NCBI GenBank assembly: GCA_021209875.1
Contig: JAGYVD010000006.1
Coordinates: 310,001-374,000 of the forward strand
DNA: 64,000 bases
DNA from: Rosellinia necatrix
Lineage: Eukaryota > Ascomycota > Sordariomycetes > Xylariales > Xylariaceae
Direction of reading: 5' to 3'
The first letter of the stretch is position 1. Every line of letters starts with the position of its first letter. Below the pieces are notes generated by a model. That model made no database searches and was not told where the DNA came from. It worked only from the letters and a program-made list of their open reading frames with translations. The position numbers and the translations under genes are program-made. Positions 47,902 through 59,462 of this stretch are shown piece by piece.

Positions 47902-47936
47902 GTAGGTAGGTAGGTAGGTAGGTATGTAGGTAGGTA
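47902..47936. repeat. GGTA tetranucleotide microsatellite
   Basis: About eight GGTA units with one GTAT interruption, ending 40 bp from the 3' end of the candidate small gene on the minus strand. Confidence 0.9.
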
Positions 47937-47978
47937 CAAGCAGGCAGGCAAAAGCCCAGGCCGATCCCGAATTCGCTC

Positions 47979-48214
47979 TTAACCCTCCGTATCACTAGTG
48001 TAGATCTGGCGCGGTGGGCCGGAGCTCAGCTCAGGCGAGTAGCGTCGCGCTGCCATGGTGCCAGCGAGTTTCTGCAGGTCTTGGCCCCAATCGCGTCCCC
48101 CGTCGACGAGATTGTTAATCCCCCATGAAATCCTAGCATCAATCACCCTGCACGCACGGGAGAGAGAAGCACAGACGTGGTTTGATAAGGGTACGGGGAC
48201 GAATCCGGCCTCAT
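47979..48214 (-). CDS. Candidate 62-residue protein
   Basis: An open exon 48147..47979 on the minus strand has a peptide-like, non-repetitive translation (IDARISWGINNLVDGGRDWG, then QDLQKLAGTMAARRYSPELS and PPRQIYTSDTEG) ending in TAA. It is preceded by an acceptor GTGCAG; joining to ATGAGGCCGGATTCGTCCCC (48214..48195) across a 47-nt intron with donor GTACCC keeps the frame and gives 62 residues. The exon is too short to stand out as an open frame. The composition (amphipathic helix with Trp, then a Ser/Pro/Tyr tail) looks coding, but the first exon is uncertain and could lie further upstream. I do not recognise the family. Confidence 0.4.
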
Positions 48215-48432
48215 AAGGACGCTAGGAGTGACATTTCCGGTGAGTCCTGTGCCATCAGGGGTGGGCGGGCTCCGTTACCACTATCCATCTTTGTAGAGAA
48301 CGCGCCAGCATTCGTCCGCAGGCATATATACCTCATGTGTGGGCATCTGTATGTATGTGCGTTCAAGCGTAACATGGGATAGGCTTGCTTGGTTGGACAG
48401 CCCATCTCCCGTTTAGTGCCAAACTAACCATT

Positions 48433-48660
48433 TCACAATTCTTCGAGAAAAAGCAATGCATCACTCTCAGTAGCCCAGCTACGTGGGTAGCGCTCAATCG
48501 ACGTGTTGAATTTTTGCATTCTGTCCAGATCCTCTCCGGTAGACCCTGATGAGCTATTTTTCTTTTGCACCGCCCCCTTTTTGCCTTTCCGTAGTCGTCC
48601 CACGAGATTCGCGTCGTCTACTCCATGTTCCATGTAGCCAGACCAGAAATAGTAAACCAT
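48433..48660 (-). CDS. Possible short coding exon, unrecognised
   Basis: A 75-residue frame with mixed, protein-like composition (YFWSGYMEHGVDDANLVGRL, KKNSSSGSTGEDLDRMQKF, SWATESDALLFLEEL) ends in TGA at 48433. A neighbouring frame just upstream (about 48670-48740) also reads like peptide (RPTIDDTTEGGEEGDAYHDA), which suggests either a missed splice or a decayed gene. I could not find a canonical intron joining them. Confidence 0.22.
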   Translation of the reverse strand: MVYYFWSGYMEHGVDDANLVGRLRKGKKGAVQKKNSSSGSTGEDLDRMQKFNTSIERYPRSWATESDALLFLEEL

Positions 48661-49510
48661 AGTTATCCAGCATCGTGATATGCGTCTCCCTCTTCCCCTC
48701 CCTCCGTCGTATCGTCGATCGTCGGCCTCGGTTGTCGTTCATCCCCGGCGCATAGCGAGTTATCGGAGTGGGTCGCCGTGCGTGGAAGAGAGAAGGGGGC
48801 TTGGCACACCCTGCTGTCTGGTGAAGGGGATGACAGGCCCCAGGAGATGACGTTGAGCGAGAAGAAAAATTAAAAAAAAAAAAAAAAAAAAAATCGGGGA
48901 AGGTTTAGCCTGTCTCTGAACTCCTTTCCATATGCCCGCCAATAACCAGTTTCCAATTCAACTAATACCGTAGCCCCCAACATATTATGTAGAAGACAAC
49001 AAAGAACTCAATTCAACCCTGCCTCGGACAGCGATGCCTTTAGTCATGAGGCCCCGACCCTCTAGTGAGGAAAAAAAGAAAACAAGTAATAGACACCCCA
49101 ACATATCAATCCCGGGAGACCCCGGAAGACACCAGTAGGCTCGATTCTCCACGAGCAGCATGTACAAGCAAGAAAGATGCTTGTACTGCAAAGGCCAATC
49201 AAACAATATCGTGCGCCGGTTGTATGATGAGGTCGTAACGGAATACCAGGATGTCTATCTTCTTCCTCGTCCGCCGTGGGGCTGCTAGATCCTTTCCAAA
49301 ACTCCGATTGGTATCATCCAGGACAGAGGGACCCAACAAAATGAAAAGAAACGCAGAAATCATGAGTGGGACTTGGTCGTGAGACAACCTCCTATTCCAG
49401 CACAACAACCATTGTGCGACCCGTTTTGTAGCCAGCGAAAAGCGAGCATCTGTTGCTGCAGCTGAAGACGAATACGCCCAATGGGGCAATGAATTAGTTG
49501 ATATGCTCGG
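48661..49510. other. Intergenic, no supported gene
   Basis: Contains a 21-nt poly-A run (about 48871-48893; poly-T on the other strand) and the 3' flank of the double-stranded-RNA-binding gene. The open frame 49199-49489 overlaps that gene in another frame and is not supported. Confidence 0.55.
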
Positions 49511-49936
49511 TCACGATGTAGTGCCGAGTCTAGAGGAAGCCAGCCATTGGAGTGCAGCTTCGGCCGCATCTTCTCTCGCGTTGTTGAGATTGTTTCCGTC
49601 GTACCAATAACGCGCCTCGATGCGTTGACCGTAAACCACGACGACACTGGACCAGGCTGTACGACCACCTAATAGGAGACAAAGTATATATTAGCTACAG
49701 ATAGAAAATGGACTTATTTGTGGCCTACGGGGCTACAATGGTAGTTGAAGAGACTTGCCTCGCCGGTCTGACACAAGTTGATAATCGGGCGGTTGGATAT
49801 TACAGTCGCGACATGCCTCTGGCCAACTCGGTTAGTTACTTTGCCCTTCCTCAGGATTAGACGTCAAAAATGACAAACCTTCGAGTTTATCTTGCCACGA
49901 GGTTGGCTGTCGACTGCGCCGGGAGCTGGATGGCAT
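49511..49936 (-). CDS. 91-residue double-stranded RNA-binding domain protein
   Basis: Three small minus-strand exons, 49936..49879, 49818..49759 and 49668..49511, give 91 residues in phase. The product is essentially one double-stranded-RNA-binding domain: an N-terminal helix (TSWQDKLEEACRDCNIQPPD), a beta segment YQLVSDRRGGRTAWSS, VVVVYGQRIEARYWYDGNN and the C-terminal helix NNAREDAAEAALQWLAS, with the A-A-E/A-A helix typical of the fold. Stand-alone small proteins of this kind occur in Pezizomycotina; their role is not known to me. Intron 1 (60 nt) is GT-AG with donor GTTTGT and a CTAAC branch. Intron 2 (49669..49758, 90 nt) begins with GCAAGT, the GC-AG class consensus, and the GC donor is required to keep GG|GT in DRRGGRT. 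None of the exons is long enough to be found as an open frame with an ATG. Confidence 0.85.
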
Positions 49937-52900
49937 GTCGTTTAGAACTGCCGGCTCAAATATTAAGGCGTGTTGTAAGGCTATAAATCCGCCCAAATCT
50001 AGCAGGTGGTTGAATTAAACTCTTAACCCCAATTTCGACTGGGAGGCGAATAAATAGACCAAACGCCAAAACGTTAGTGTAGATCAGGACGACCGGGAGG
50101 CCTTGTATGGATTCACGTGAACACCTGGCTGTTTTTAGGTCCGCAATAGAATACTATGAGAACAGGTCCTCAACCAACGCGTCGGGGCTAGGAGTTTAAA
50201 TAAGGCGTCGGTTCGCCAGACCTTTATCCCTTCCGCGGCTAGCCCGCTTCTTATGTCTCTTCCGTCGGATAGGAGGAGGTACCTATGGTTTCCCGATAGT
50301 GCCAAATGATATCGGACGGAGAAAATGCGAAAATTAGAAGATGATAGTGATGTGGCAGGTAAGGATTAGCTACAGGCGCCCTAAAAGACTGTGTGCACAA
50401 CGGTGATGCAGCACGGATATGGGAAGGAAATTATTCGGCAGATTCGACGGCATCATGCATCATGGATGGGTGTATACGGTGGTTGGTGATAGGAGGGAGT
50501 GGTCAAAGGGGCGTGGGAAAAGCGTAGAACGAAGCAAGGTTCAGCTAGGCAAAGCAATATCGGTGGAAGGGGGAGACAATTAAGCAGATCGGCAGGAAGG
50601 GAAAAGTGAGCATTTGGGTTTCTATCATGATATACCGGAGAGACGAGGTAAACTGCAGAGAAGAGATCACCTGCCTGACTCGTCCGCAGTACCTGTAGTA
50701 AGTCGAGTCGATCCGTCCGTAATTGCTTTTTCTCGACACTGGGACTATGTCCTTTTCAAATTTCCTCCTCTGATTCTTTGGAACGGTGGGCCCCAAGACC
50801 TTCCCCAGCATGACTAGGTAGATGTGGGAGTGCGAAACAATATAGTTAGACCAATACTTTGTTTGTATGTGACATTGAAGTCTCCCTCCATTGTGGCATA
50901 GGGCGGTATGCAGGAGCTGCTAGACACATACCGGCCCACTCGTGCCGAACAATTGGGGTGCAAAAGCAGAAAGACGGAACAAACGTAGTTAGTCGGGTGG
51001 ATACGTCCGTGCATCCAGTTCGACCGCTTGGGATAATGTAGGAAAATAATTGTAAACAAAACGTTGAAATTTAGACCTTGGTCCCCAAAGTGGCATGCGA
51101 GTACCTCGATGGGGGTACGTGCCGCATCGTCAATAATACCATAGGGTGCTCCTGGAGGTATGTCTCACCTTCCGTGAAACGTGCAAGGGTGCTGCTGTCA
51201 AACTGCATGTCTCGTTGGGCTTCCATTCGTCTTACTCACCAGGGTGATGCATATCGGGTGAATGTGGTGGGTTGGTGACATACCCAGGAAGCTCAATTGT
51301 TTCCAGGCTAGAAAACCCACCCAATAGCTTCGGACGATGTGCCCGTTGTATTGAAGCGTAGTATCCCGTAGAGTAGCCTGCCGCAGGCGCCAGATAAATT
51401 TTGCGACAAGCAAAACTGGCCAACCATGGATTCTGCATTGAGCCTGTAGTACGTGACTTGGAACTTAGGCTAGAATACGTTGCCATTCTTCGACAGCCGT
51501 TACGACCCAAAGGGGCGGAATCGGCCATACCAAGAAACCCGTAACACGATGTTGAGATCGGAACAAAGAAAATTCCCCGAGTCATAATTGCAGGGTAATA
51601 CGTAGGTAGGCTTATCGCGCCTGACACTGCCGGGTGCTGCCGGTTTTGTGCGAGGCATTGAGGGCACTGAGAGTAAGGAGGATCGGGTTAGCCGTTCGTC
51701 ACGGCATATGAGGCTCGCCTGGGTCCCTTCATATTTTCTTTTACCGAATGCCGGATGGCCTGCCTTAGTTTGCACAGTCGTCTTGGAGCTGCTTTGCAAT
51801 CCGACGGTTTTTGCTTTTTCTCAAGCTTATGAGGGTGGGGGCTTGCATTACACTAGTCCAGGAGTAAGGCCCTTTGCTGCTGAGTGTGGTGTTCAAACCC
51901 GGCGAAAAGCTGATCCCAACATTCACATCGCAGGGCCTAGGCTGAAAAGGTTTGGCCGCATCTGGATTTTGGTAGAGATGCCGGTAGTGGTAGGCTCGAC
52001 GGGGTTTTAGGTCAAAGTTGACTTTCAGGATCAGGGGTGATTTTCAACCCCTAAAAAAAAAAATTAAGTCCTGGGATCACTATACCGATTCTAGTGTCCT
52101 CCTTTACTGAGAATCAAACCATAGGGACATATATCGACGATATTCCGTGGGAATCGGCCCACCATTGATGTTTCCGTCGAGCCACATTGCCCCATGACCG
52201 AATCATGAACCCAACCAAGCTTTGAGGCCTCAGCATATCCGAACGTAATCACAACTTACTCATTGTTTTCTTCCTTGGCTCCTCGCGAGTGCTAGCCGGC
52301 TAGCGACCGAGTTATGCGGCAGGACGCATCAAAGCACCAAGGGTAGAGAGTGGGCCGCTGAGGTTGAGATGAATACTGAGCCAACAAGAATCAAACCGGT
52401 TACTGGAAAGACCACAATCCACACCGATTGTGGTTTGCATTGTCAGCTATACTTCTGCAGAATAAGCCGGGCCGTCTACCTACGGGCCCCCGCGCGCATG
52501 AACCTAGCTCTTCGAACACATATGTACAAGTCAGAGAGGGTGGTTGTAACATCTGAATTGGGCCGGTTTATGTTAGGGTGTGGCAATGCTAAATACCAAC
52601 CATTTTAGTAGGTGATCAGCTTAGCAGCTTGCATGAGAAAGTAAAAACCATAGGGTTTCTAGATATGGTTAATATCCGGGCTCGTGATATTATGAGATGT
52701 TGAAACCGAGTGGCAGCTATAAACGGTCGTAGCTGAGCATCGTGCTCATATACTTAAAGCATTGGGAGGGATCTCTTACCATTTTGCTGGCGGTTCTGAG
52801 AAGGAGACGCTAGTCTGTGCTCTTGTTAGCCAATTAGTTACTAGCCTAGCTGCAGGTTTGTAACACGTATACTAGCTGCCAACCTGATAAATTATCCCGC

Positions 52901-55217
52901 TTCGTGGGCTGAGCCGAGGGGTGCAATATGGTTCGTGAGTATATTTCCCGATATGCATTGATACCGGGGGTCTGGGTCGGCCCGCCTGCAGCAATACAGG
53001 TGGTCACCCAAGGATTAGCCGAATCACGTACCTCTCCTAACTCGACGGGGGTTAATTCGGTGGTGGGTAACCAGACAGTGTGAAAAGCCGGGGACCTCAG
53101 CTGGAACACGTGCTCGAAAAGTGTTGAGCTGCATATTCCCCATAATCAACCATAAAGTCACTTGCGAGACGGTGTTGGTACTACTTCGGTAAGGTTTCCG
53201 GATTCTTCGCAACGTGACGGATATACGAACATGGCAACATATGCTAATTGTGAGTCGTGGATATGCCTATTCGCGCAGCACCTTTTCTTCATCTTGACGG
53301 AGCAGTGCTTGATCATATTTCTTGTTGCGTGACGGAGAGTGTTGCGCGATATCGTGCTTATGCAACACGGACACTGATATGTTATGAGATATGGTTGGCA
53401 TTGGGCCATATATAGCCACATGGTTAGTCAGGGTGCCCAACCTAGCACTGTCAACTCCATACTCACTTTATTGGTTTCGTCGGCTAGTGTATGTTCGAGT
53501 GGCTTGCGTTGTCCGACAACAGTCAATCCTAGCACGGGCTTGATTATGCCAACCGCTGGCCCGTCCGAATCACTATATTTGCGTACTCAGCTTCACAGGT
53601 TCCCTAAATTCTCCGCAAAGCCCCTGCATGGACACGGCGTCACACAGCCTTAAGCGACAAATCATTGTTCGTACGGCGGGGTCGGTAGGCAACAATGTGG
53701 CGGCTTCCTTGTGGAGGGTTGAACTCGATGCTCCCATCTTGCAACATTTGTATCTTGCAGATGGCGAACAGATCTGAGAGGCCAGCCGGAACGGGACAAT
53801 AAAAGTTGTTACCCCCTTGCCATTGACGGGCTAATAGGAGGATGCTCTCAACGGCCTGCTGCAGCCTGAATGGCCGAACCCCGGGCGATTGGCTATTTGG
53901 GCGAGGGTTGGTTATGATGGTGATGCGGCCTCGGTAAATCCCGAGCCTCACTATTCGCGACAGCACCTCTTTGGCTTTGCCATGTTTGCTAATCAGCATA
54001 CAATAGCGCGAAGAGGCACGCCGGAAATGCTTGCGGATCACAATTTGGGTGTGTCGTGTTGTCAGACAGTGTACTCTGTCGGCGCGTTATGGATAGGTGG
54101 TAATTGGTAGCACGGCATGTGGGAGCCTAAGGACTCTCGTAACCCGTCACCCGACAGGCTCTTGCCGGATCTGAGGAGTCGTGGATGCGGTGATACTTAC
54201 GAAGAGACCTAACGTCATTGTTGACTAACTCCGAGTTTCTGTCACGATAATCTTAAGATGGGGCGGGCTGTTAATACAGCATCCGACTGCGCCCGGCGAT
54301 GAGGTATCCCGTGAAAGAAACCCAGCGCGAGAAACTTCAACTTGTGCGCTTCTTGGGGCGTGGATAGTGGACAACCGCTAGCTAAGGAAGCGGCATGGTG
54401 CTGGAGGAGCTCTATGGGATTGGACCCCTCCTACGCCAGAGTAGATAAGCGAACAGGGATTAGTTAACTAGCATCATGATGGAAAGAAACCCTATGATAT
54501 GAAAGGTGGTGTGGCCTCGTTTTATTGTTCTGTGCTGGTTCAAATTTGTTGCGCAAGAAGAGGGGGAGGTAAAAAGGAAATCGGGGGGTCAACGTTAAGC
54601 AGAAGGCAAGAGGAATGGGTAAGTTGTGAACAACTTCGAGACTGTAGGTTAAGTAGGTAGTGGCACTTTGACCGTCGCTTCCATACTGCCAACTTAAACC
54701 TGATGAGATGAATGGGCATTACATAATCTAATGAAGCACCTGGGCACGTAACCTACTAAGTAGGTAGGTACCTACTTAGCAGACTTAGGTACCATCAGCG
54801 CCTGCCAACTGGGCACCTAATCGTCGCTACCCGATGTCAGGTAGGTACCTTCCAGAAAACCGAGGCTGCAGCCCGCAATTAAAGAGGCTGATGAGCCAAT
54901 CAAAAGATGGAGCTGGTTGACACTTTGCGCAAGCCACACTAGGTACTCCACATTATCTGCCTTACCCACCTTATCCACTCTAGTTATCTTGTCGGCCATC
55001 AAGCGACATCATATTAACGGTGCCTATCAGTATTCTCTACTGGAGTTCTGTCCCTATCGCAGGCATCACTCAACGACCTACCCGCTAGAAACCGTTTTAA
55101 CTTCCGGCTCTGCGCAGCCCCTTCTACCAACGCCCAATTCGCGAGCCCTCGCCATTTTGTGCTTTTGATCGCGTACTCTGCTTATATCGGTGCCTTTGTT
55201 GCGGTCGATTTTGGACC
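49937..55217. other. 5.3-kb gene-poor region
   Basis: Open frames up to about 130 residues occur on both strands, often in overlapping antisense pairs (for example 51232-51627 and 51648-52010, 53640-54041) and without ATG starts or recognisable domains. TAGGTA motifs lie at 54749-54785 and 54838. The last 250 bp are the ArfGAP promoter and leader. No transposon protein or terminal repeats were recognised. Small spliced genes like the one at 49511-49936 could still be hidden here. Confidence 0.45.
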
Positions 55218-56978
55218 ATGTCTCGGCGGCCGCCCAATCCTGCTGCCGAAAGGGCAGCCCAGAACCAGCAGACCATCAAGAGTCTTCTAAAGCTCGAGCC
55301 CAACAAAGTATGCGCCGACTGTAAACGGAACAAACGTGAGTCGCTTGCCGCCGCAGGGTGTCTACCTATCTCAGCTGGCTAATCCGCATGCTCAAACGTC
55401 TTATTAGATCCGCGATGGGCCAGCTGGAACCTCGGTATATTTATCTGCATTCGTTGCTCCGGCATTCATCGGGGTATGGGCACACATATTTCACGCGTCA
55501 AGTCGGTTGACTTGGATTCCTGGACGGACGAACAATTACAGAGCGTTCTCAGCTGGGGCAACGCTCGAGCGAACAAATACTGGGAATCCAAATTGGCTCC
55601 TGGCCATGTCCCCTCCGAAGCTAAGATCGAGAATTTTATAAGGACCAAGTACGAACTCAAGCGGTGGGCTATGGATGGGCCCGTGCCTAACCCTGCCGAT
55701 TTGGATGTCGAAGGCGACGACGAAGTACCCCTAAGTATCGTCAAGGAGAAACAGACGATTGAACGGAAAGTTTCGCTGCGGAGCCCCCCTCCGACAGAAA
55801 CCACGAGCCCTCGGGGAACACCACAGGGAGATCTTATTGGCGGTGGCGACCTCCCTCCGAGGGCTAGTACTGCTGGTCCTTCTTCTCGCCAAAATCTGCC
55901 ACTCAAAGCGGCGCCTGCCCCGCCCAAGACCTCCAACGTCAAAGACTCACTTTTAGGTCTCGATCTGCTGGGCGAAACGCCTGCCACCCCCCCTCGGCCC
56001 GCTAGTACGACCGGCACAAGGGGTATGGGGACTCAGTCTAGGCCGGACCTCAAACAATCTATTTTATCACTTTACGCTTCTGCGCCACGACCGCAACCAC
56101 AGACCCAGCAGCCGGGGCACACCTCTTCCGGGTCATTTGGTGGATTTGGGTCGATGCAGTCTCCTACCATGGGACACCATCCCCAGAATTCCACTGGTGG
56201 GGGACTCAATGATGCCTTCGCTGGCTTGGGTTTCGGAAACACTACATCCCAAAAGAGTCCACAAACGGACGCATTCGCGGGCTTGACAAGCATGTCGAGC
56301 AACCGAGCCAACCCCCAACCCACGAATTCGGCTTTTTCTAACCTCGGTGGCGGGAATTTCTTTGACGCTAAGCCGAGCCAGCCCATATTGCAACACCAGC
56401 AGAAACCATCCGCCGCCTCGACGGATAGTTTTGGTGCCTTTAGCTCTATCGGTACCACTACTAAGCCTGTCCAGCCATCTTCGGGCCTAGGGGATCTTTT
56501 CGATTGGTCGGCCCCCGCCCAGCCGGCCGTGAAAAGTCCAATGGCTCCGGTGCCGGCGCCGGCGCCTCCCTCTAACTCCGTTTTCAACCTCTCCGCATCC
56601 CAAGCCAAGCCAGCAACTTCGGCTGCAGCCCCGTCGGCTCCCATCAACACATCTGATGCGGACGTGTGGGGAAATGCATGGGGAAATCCCGCACCTGGCC
56701 CCTCTGCAGGTCTAAAGAGCCCGGCAGTGTCTAAACCTCCGGTATCGAATATCGGTGATGACTTTGGCGGGTGGGGCAATAACGCGGGGGGCTCATTTGC
56801 CAACCAGAGTATAGTACCCGGCGCTTCTGGTGGATTTGCACCTGCGCCTAAGGTCGCTGCGGATGAGGAGTTTGGTGGTTGGACAAGCAGCACAGGCGGC
56901 AATACACACAATGGCGGGTCGGCAAAGCCCGCCAGCGGGTTTGGAAACGATGATCTCTTCTCCAATGTTTGGCAGTAG
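55218..56978 (+). CDS. ArfGAP, AGE2/SMAP type
   Basis: Two exons, 55218..55335 and 55408..56978, give 562 residues (72-nt intron, split His codon). The N-terminal 120 residues are an ArfGAP domain that stimulates GTP hydrolysis by Arf GTPases in vesicle budding at trans-Golgi and endosomes. The zinc finger is CADC, then CIRC sixteen residues later; the arginine finger lies in SGIHRGMGTHISRVKSVDLD and the helix WTDEQLQSVLSWGN and YWESKL follow. The family match is to yeast Age2 and animal SMAP. The long tail is disordered and carries repeated short aromatic motifs: NDAFAGLGF, DAFAGL, DSFGAF, GDLFDW, DDFGGWGN, EEFGGW and a C-terminal DDLFSNVWQ, which resemble clathrin and adaptor ear-binding peptides. 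The start at 55218 has a good context and the domain begins at once. Confidence 0.92.
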
Positions 56979-57710
56979 TGTATACCCATGTAGTTAAAGC
57001 CCGACCTCGGATAGAACGAGTTTCTCAAGTCTCACGAAGGCGATTGCGGTAGCGGACCATTGGCGATGTTCGGGGGATCTTGCTATTCTCCTGTAGAAAA
57101 GTTATGGCGATGTTTGGTGGGCGGTGGGCGGTGCGCGTGTCCAGTATATGCATATGCATATATATACTATCTCACGAGATAAAATGAGAAATGATAGGAT
57201 TCGAGACATCGGAATTAGAGTTCCTGGATACAAGTGTCATACCGTACATACCATTTGATTATTGCGACCAAAACACATAACGCCTATGCTATGCTACATT
57301 GGTTCGGAGTACCTATGGACCCCGAATAGTACTCGACTGGGTATTATTCTGGGCTTTTTAATAGGAACCGAGCGGGTCATGTTAGTGACCTGGGGGAGCC
57401 GCTTGCCCCGAATCCCTCGCATCGCGAATTTCATGAGCACAGCTCTTGAGACTGATAACATGGATTCACCGTCCCGCACCCGGATTCACATACAGCCTCC
57501 ACTATCCAACCGCGGGAAGTGTTATCTATGACCTGCGCATCCGCATCCCGCCGACGCATCTCGGGTACCGGCTACCCATCTCCAGGACATAATACATCCG
57601 TTTTGTAAACGAATCCCTCCGCTGGAATTTTACCAAGCCGTTCGCGCGTGTCATCGTACGGGGCATACTGACGACATGAATCATTTTTCGTGTCTCGGCT
57701 AGTGATTCGC
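56979..57710. other. Convergent intergenic region
   Basis: About 730 bp between the ArfGAP and SFT1 3' ends, with an ATATGCATATATATA-type stretch near 57147. No gene supported. Confidence 0.65.
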
Positions 57711-58088
57711 TTAGAATATCCATTTAGCGATGTAGTATAGCACGAGGAAGACGGCGATGATAATCCCCGATAACTTGAAGATGGCGACTTTATTCCCCGC
57801 GGCGGCCATACGGCCTAGTCGGCCGGCAGAGCCTTTGAGCTGTGTCGACATGGAGGAAAATGTGTCAGACTACATGTCACAATTGCACCTGTCAGTCCCA
57901 AAGCACGTTGTGGAACAATGAAAAGAATGTTGCCGCGGAGATGGAAAACATACTGTATTGTCGATGACATCTTGCGCCCGCGCGTTGTCGTATATGTCCA
58001 CGGTCACGCCGCGCAGCGACGACACCTTTGCCGACAGCTCCTCGAGCCGGGCGTTGTTCTGGCGCTCTCGCTCGTATGCTTCAGACAT
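57711..58088 (-). CDS. SFT1: Golgi SNARE SFT1
   Basis: Two minus-strand exons, 58088..57954 and 57869..57711, give 97 residues (84-nt intron, donor GTATGT, phase 0). Sft1 is a small tail-anchored Qc-SNARE acting in retrograde traffic within the Golgi. The N-terminal half (RQNNARLEELSAKVSSLRGV, then IYDNARAQDVIDNT) carries the heptad repeats of a SNARE motif, continued by DTFSSMSTQLKGSAGRLGRM; the C terminus is a single hydrophobic anchor (LSGIIIAVFLVLYYIA) with a short KWIF tail. Length and anchor are typical of BET1/SFT1-class SNAREs. Confidence 0.92.
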
Positions 58089-59462
58089 CTCGCCCGACCG
58101 TTATGACGTGTTTTTAAGCCAGCCGGGTGTGTGATATCAGGTAGCGGCTGGGCCGTGGTCGATCGCAATTGATTTCGTCCGTGGCAGCCGTTGAAAGAAT
58201 ATCGTGAATACCGGAGGCTTGGCTCGGGCTTGTTCTTATCGTAAAGCCGGGATTGTTATCTAGGAATGAGTCTACGAGGCGATATTTTGATCTCTAAGTT
58301 CGGGTATCGAGATGTAATTTCAAAATGCTCTATCAGTTCGTGTGAGGTAGTCTAGTTGTTCTTGTTGCCTGTGAAGGGTGGTGGTTGGTCGGTTGGTTGG
58401 TTGGTTTTCAAGTTGCACTGGAAAAGGAGTTGTTGCGGCGGCGCCTGGGGGAAAAGGGTAACCTGGAGGCTCCGTCCTTCGATAGCCAATTGCTACATAG
58501 ATGACGCAGACATGTGGCTCGTTCCGCCAAGCCTGAGAACTACGCCACGCCTTTACGTTTTTTTGGGAACGCCCTAAACAGGTCAATCAACCCCACGTTT
58601 ATGGTGGGGCAAAGGGTACTCTTAGTGCAAGCGCCTTACGGCACAGCCGTCATTCCGGGCGCCTGCTCTCGGAAGACGTAGGTACCTACTTACACTATGG
58701 CATGATCTGCTTGCCCTACCTAGGTAGTTTAGGTTACCCAGGTCCTACCTGGCTGGTGGTAAAGTACCTAGCAGGGAGCGGTGCGTGGCAGAGCTGACGC
58801 TGCTGACGACAACTTTGCCTCCCAATTGCATCCGTCTTGTGAGGCTCCGAACAACATTGCTAAGTGATTGCCTGCGCAAAGAGCTCATCATATATCTTAT
58901 CATCTCCTTTTTCATCACTACCAAAGACCAACACCACCACAGACTTTAGTCATGCGAATCAGCGACAAGACGACCTTGGTTCATCCGTTCTACTAGCGAA
59001 TCAAGGTATCCCTCGTTCGAGTCGTCCCAGAACCCGTGCTTCATCCCAACCACCAAATTCCAAATTGGCTGGGTTGCCTCAAAGCTCCGGCCCCGCAATT
59101 CGCCCACTGCCTGCTGCACCTTGCGATAACCCACCTCGGTCCTGATCAAGTTTATGACCACATACCTACCTACCTACCTACCTACCTGCCTGCCAACCTA
59201 CCAACATACCTTACTATACTATCTTCCTACTGCGTAGGTCGCCAGAAAGACCTTTATTCCTTACTTACTTAGTACGCTTCCTCAACTACCTGCTCAGGTA
59301 TCACGACGCGACATAGCCACCCAACACAATACCTAGGTACCTGCATAGTTCCACCCACGACAGCTTCTTTCCATAGGCGGCCATTGTGCGCATCCGCTCT
59401 AACCGGCCTTCCTTCGTTTGACACCCAACAACGACCGATCAATCGCATTCTGCGTTGCCGGC
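58089..59462. other. Divergent upstream region of SFT1 and YSC84
   Basis: About 1.4 kb between divergent genes. GGTT repeats at 58380-58405 and TACCTA motifs at 58678-58765, 59162-59185 and 59330. No gene supported. Confidence 0.6.

Larger units (their letters stand above)
44975..47978. other. 3-kb intergenic region rich in simple repeats
   Basis: CT-rich and TCTA/TCTG microsatellites (46026-46110), a CTC-rich tract (46905-47090), CCAAT repeats (47441-47502), CTGT repeats (47604-47690) and GGTA repeats (47902-47936). A 241-residue frame (46848-47573) is mostly translated pyrimidine repeat. I see no supportable gene, though the stretch 47090-47290 has better coding character than the rest. 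Confidence 0.5.

Noticed and set aside
51232..52010. 131- and 120-residue frames on opposite strands
   Set aside because: No protein-family features and no consistent exon structure; treated as chance open frames.
53640..54041. 133-residue minus-strand frame
   Set aside because: It begins with GTG, not ATG, has no identified domain and no flanking splice sites I could support.
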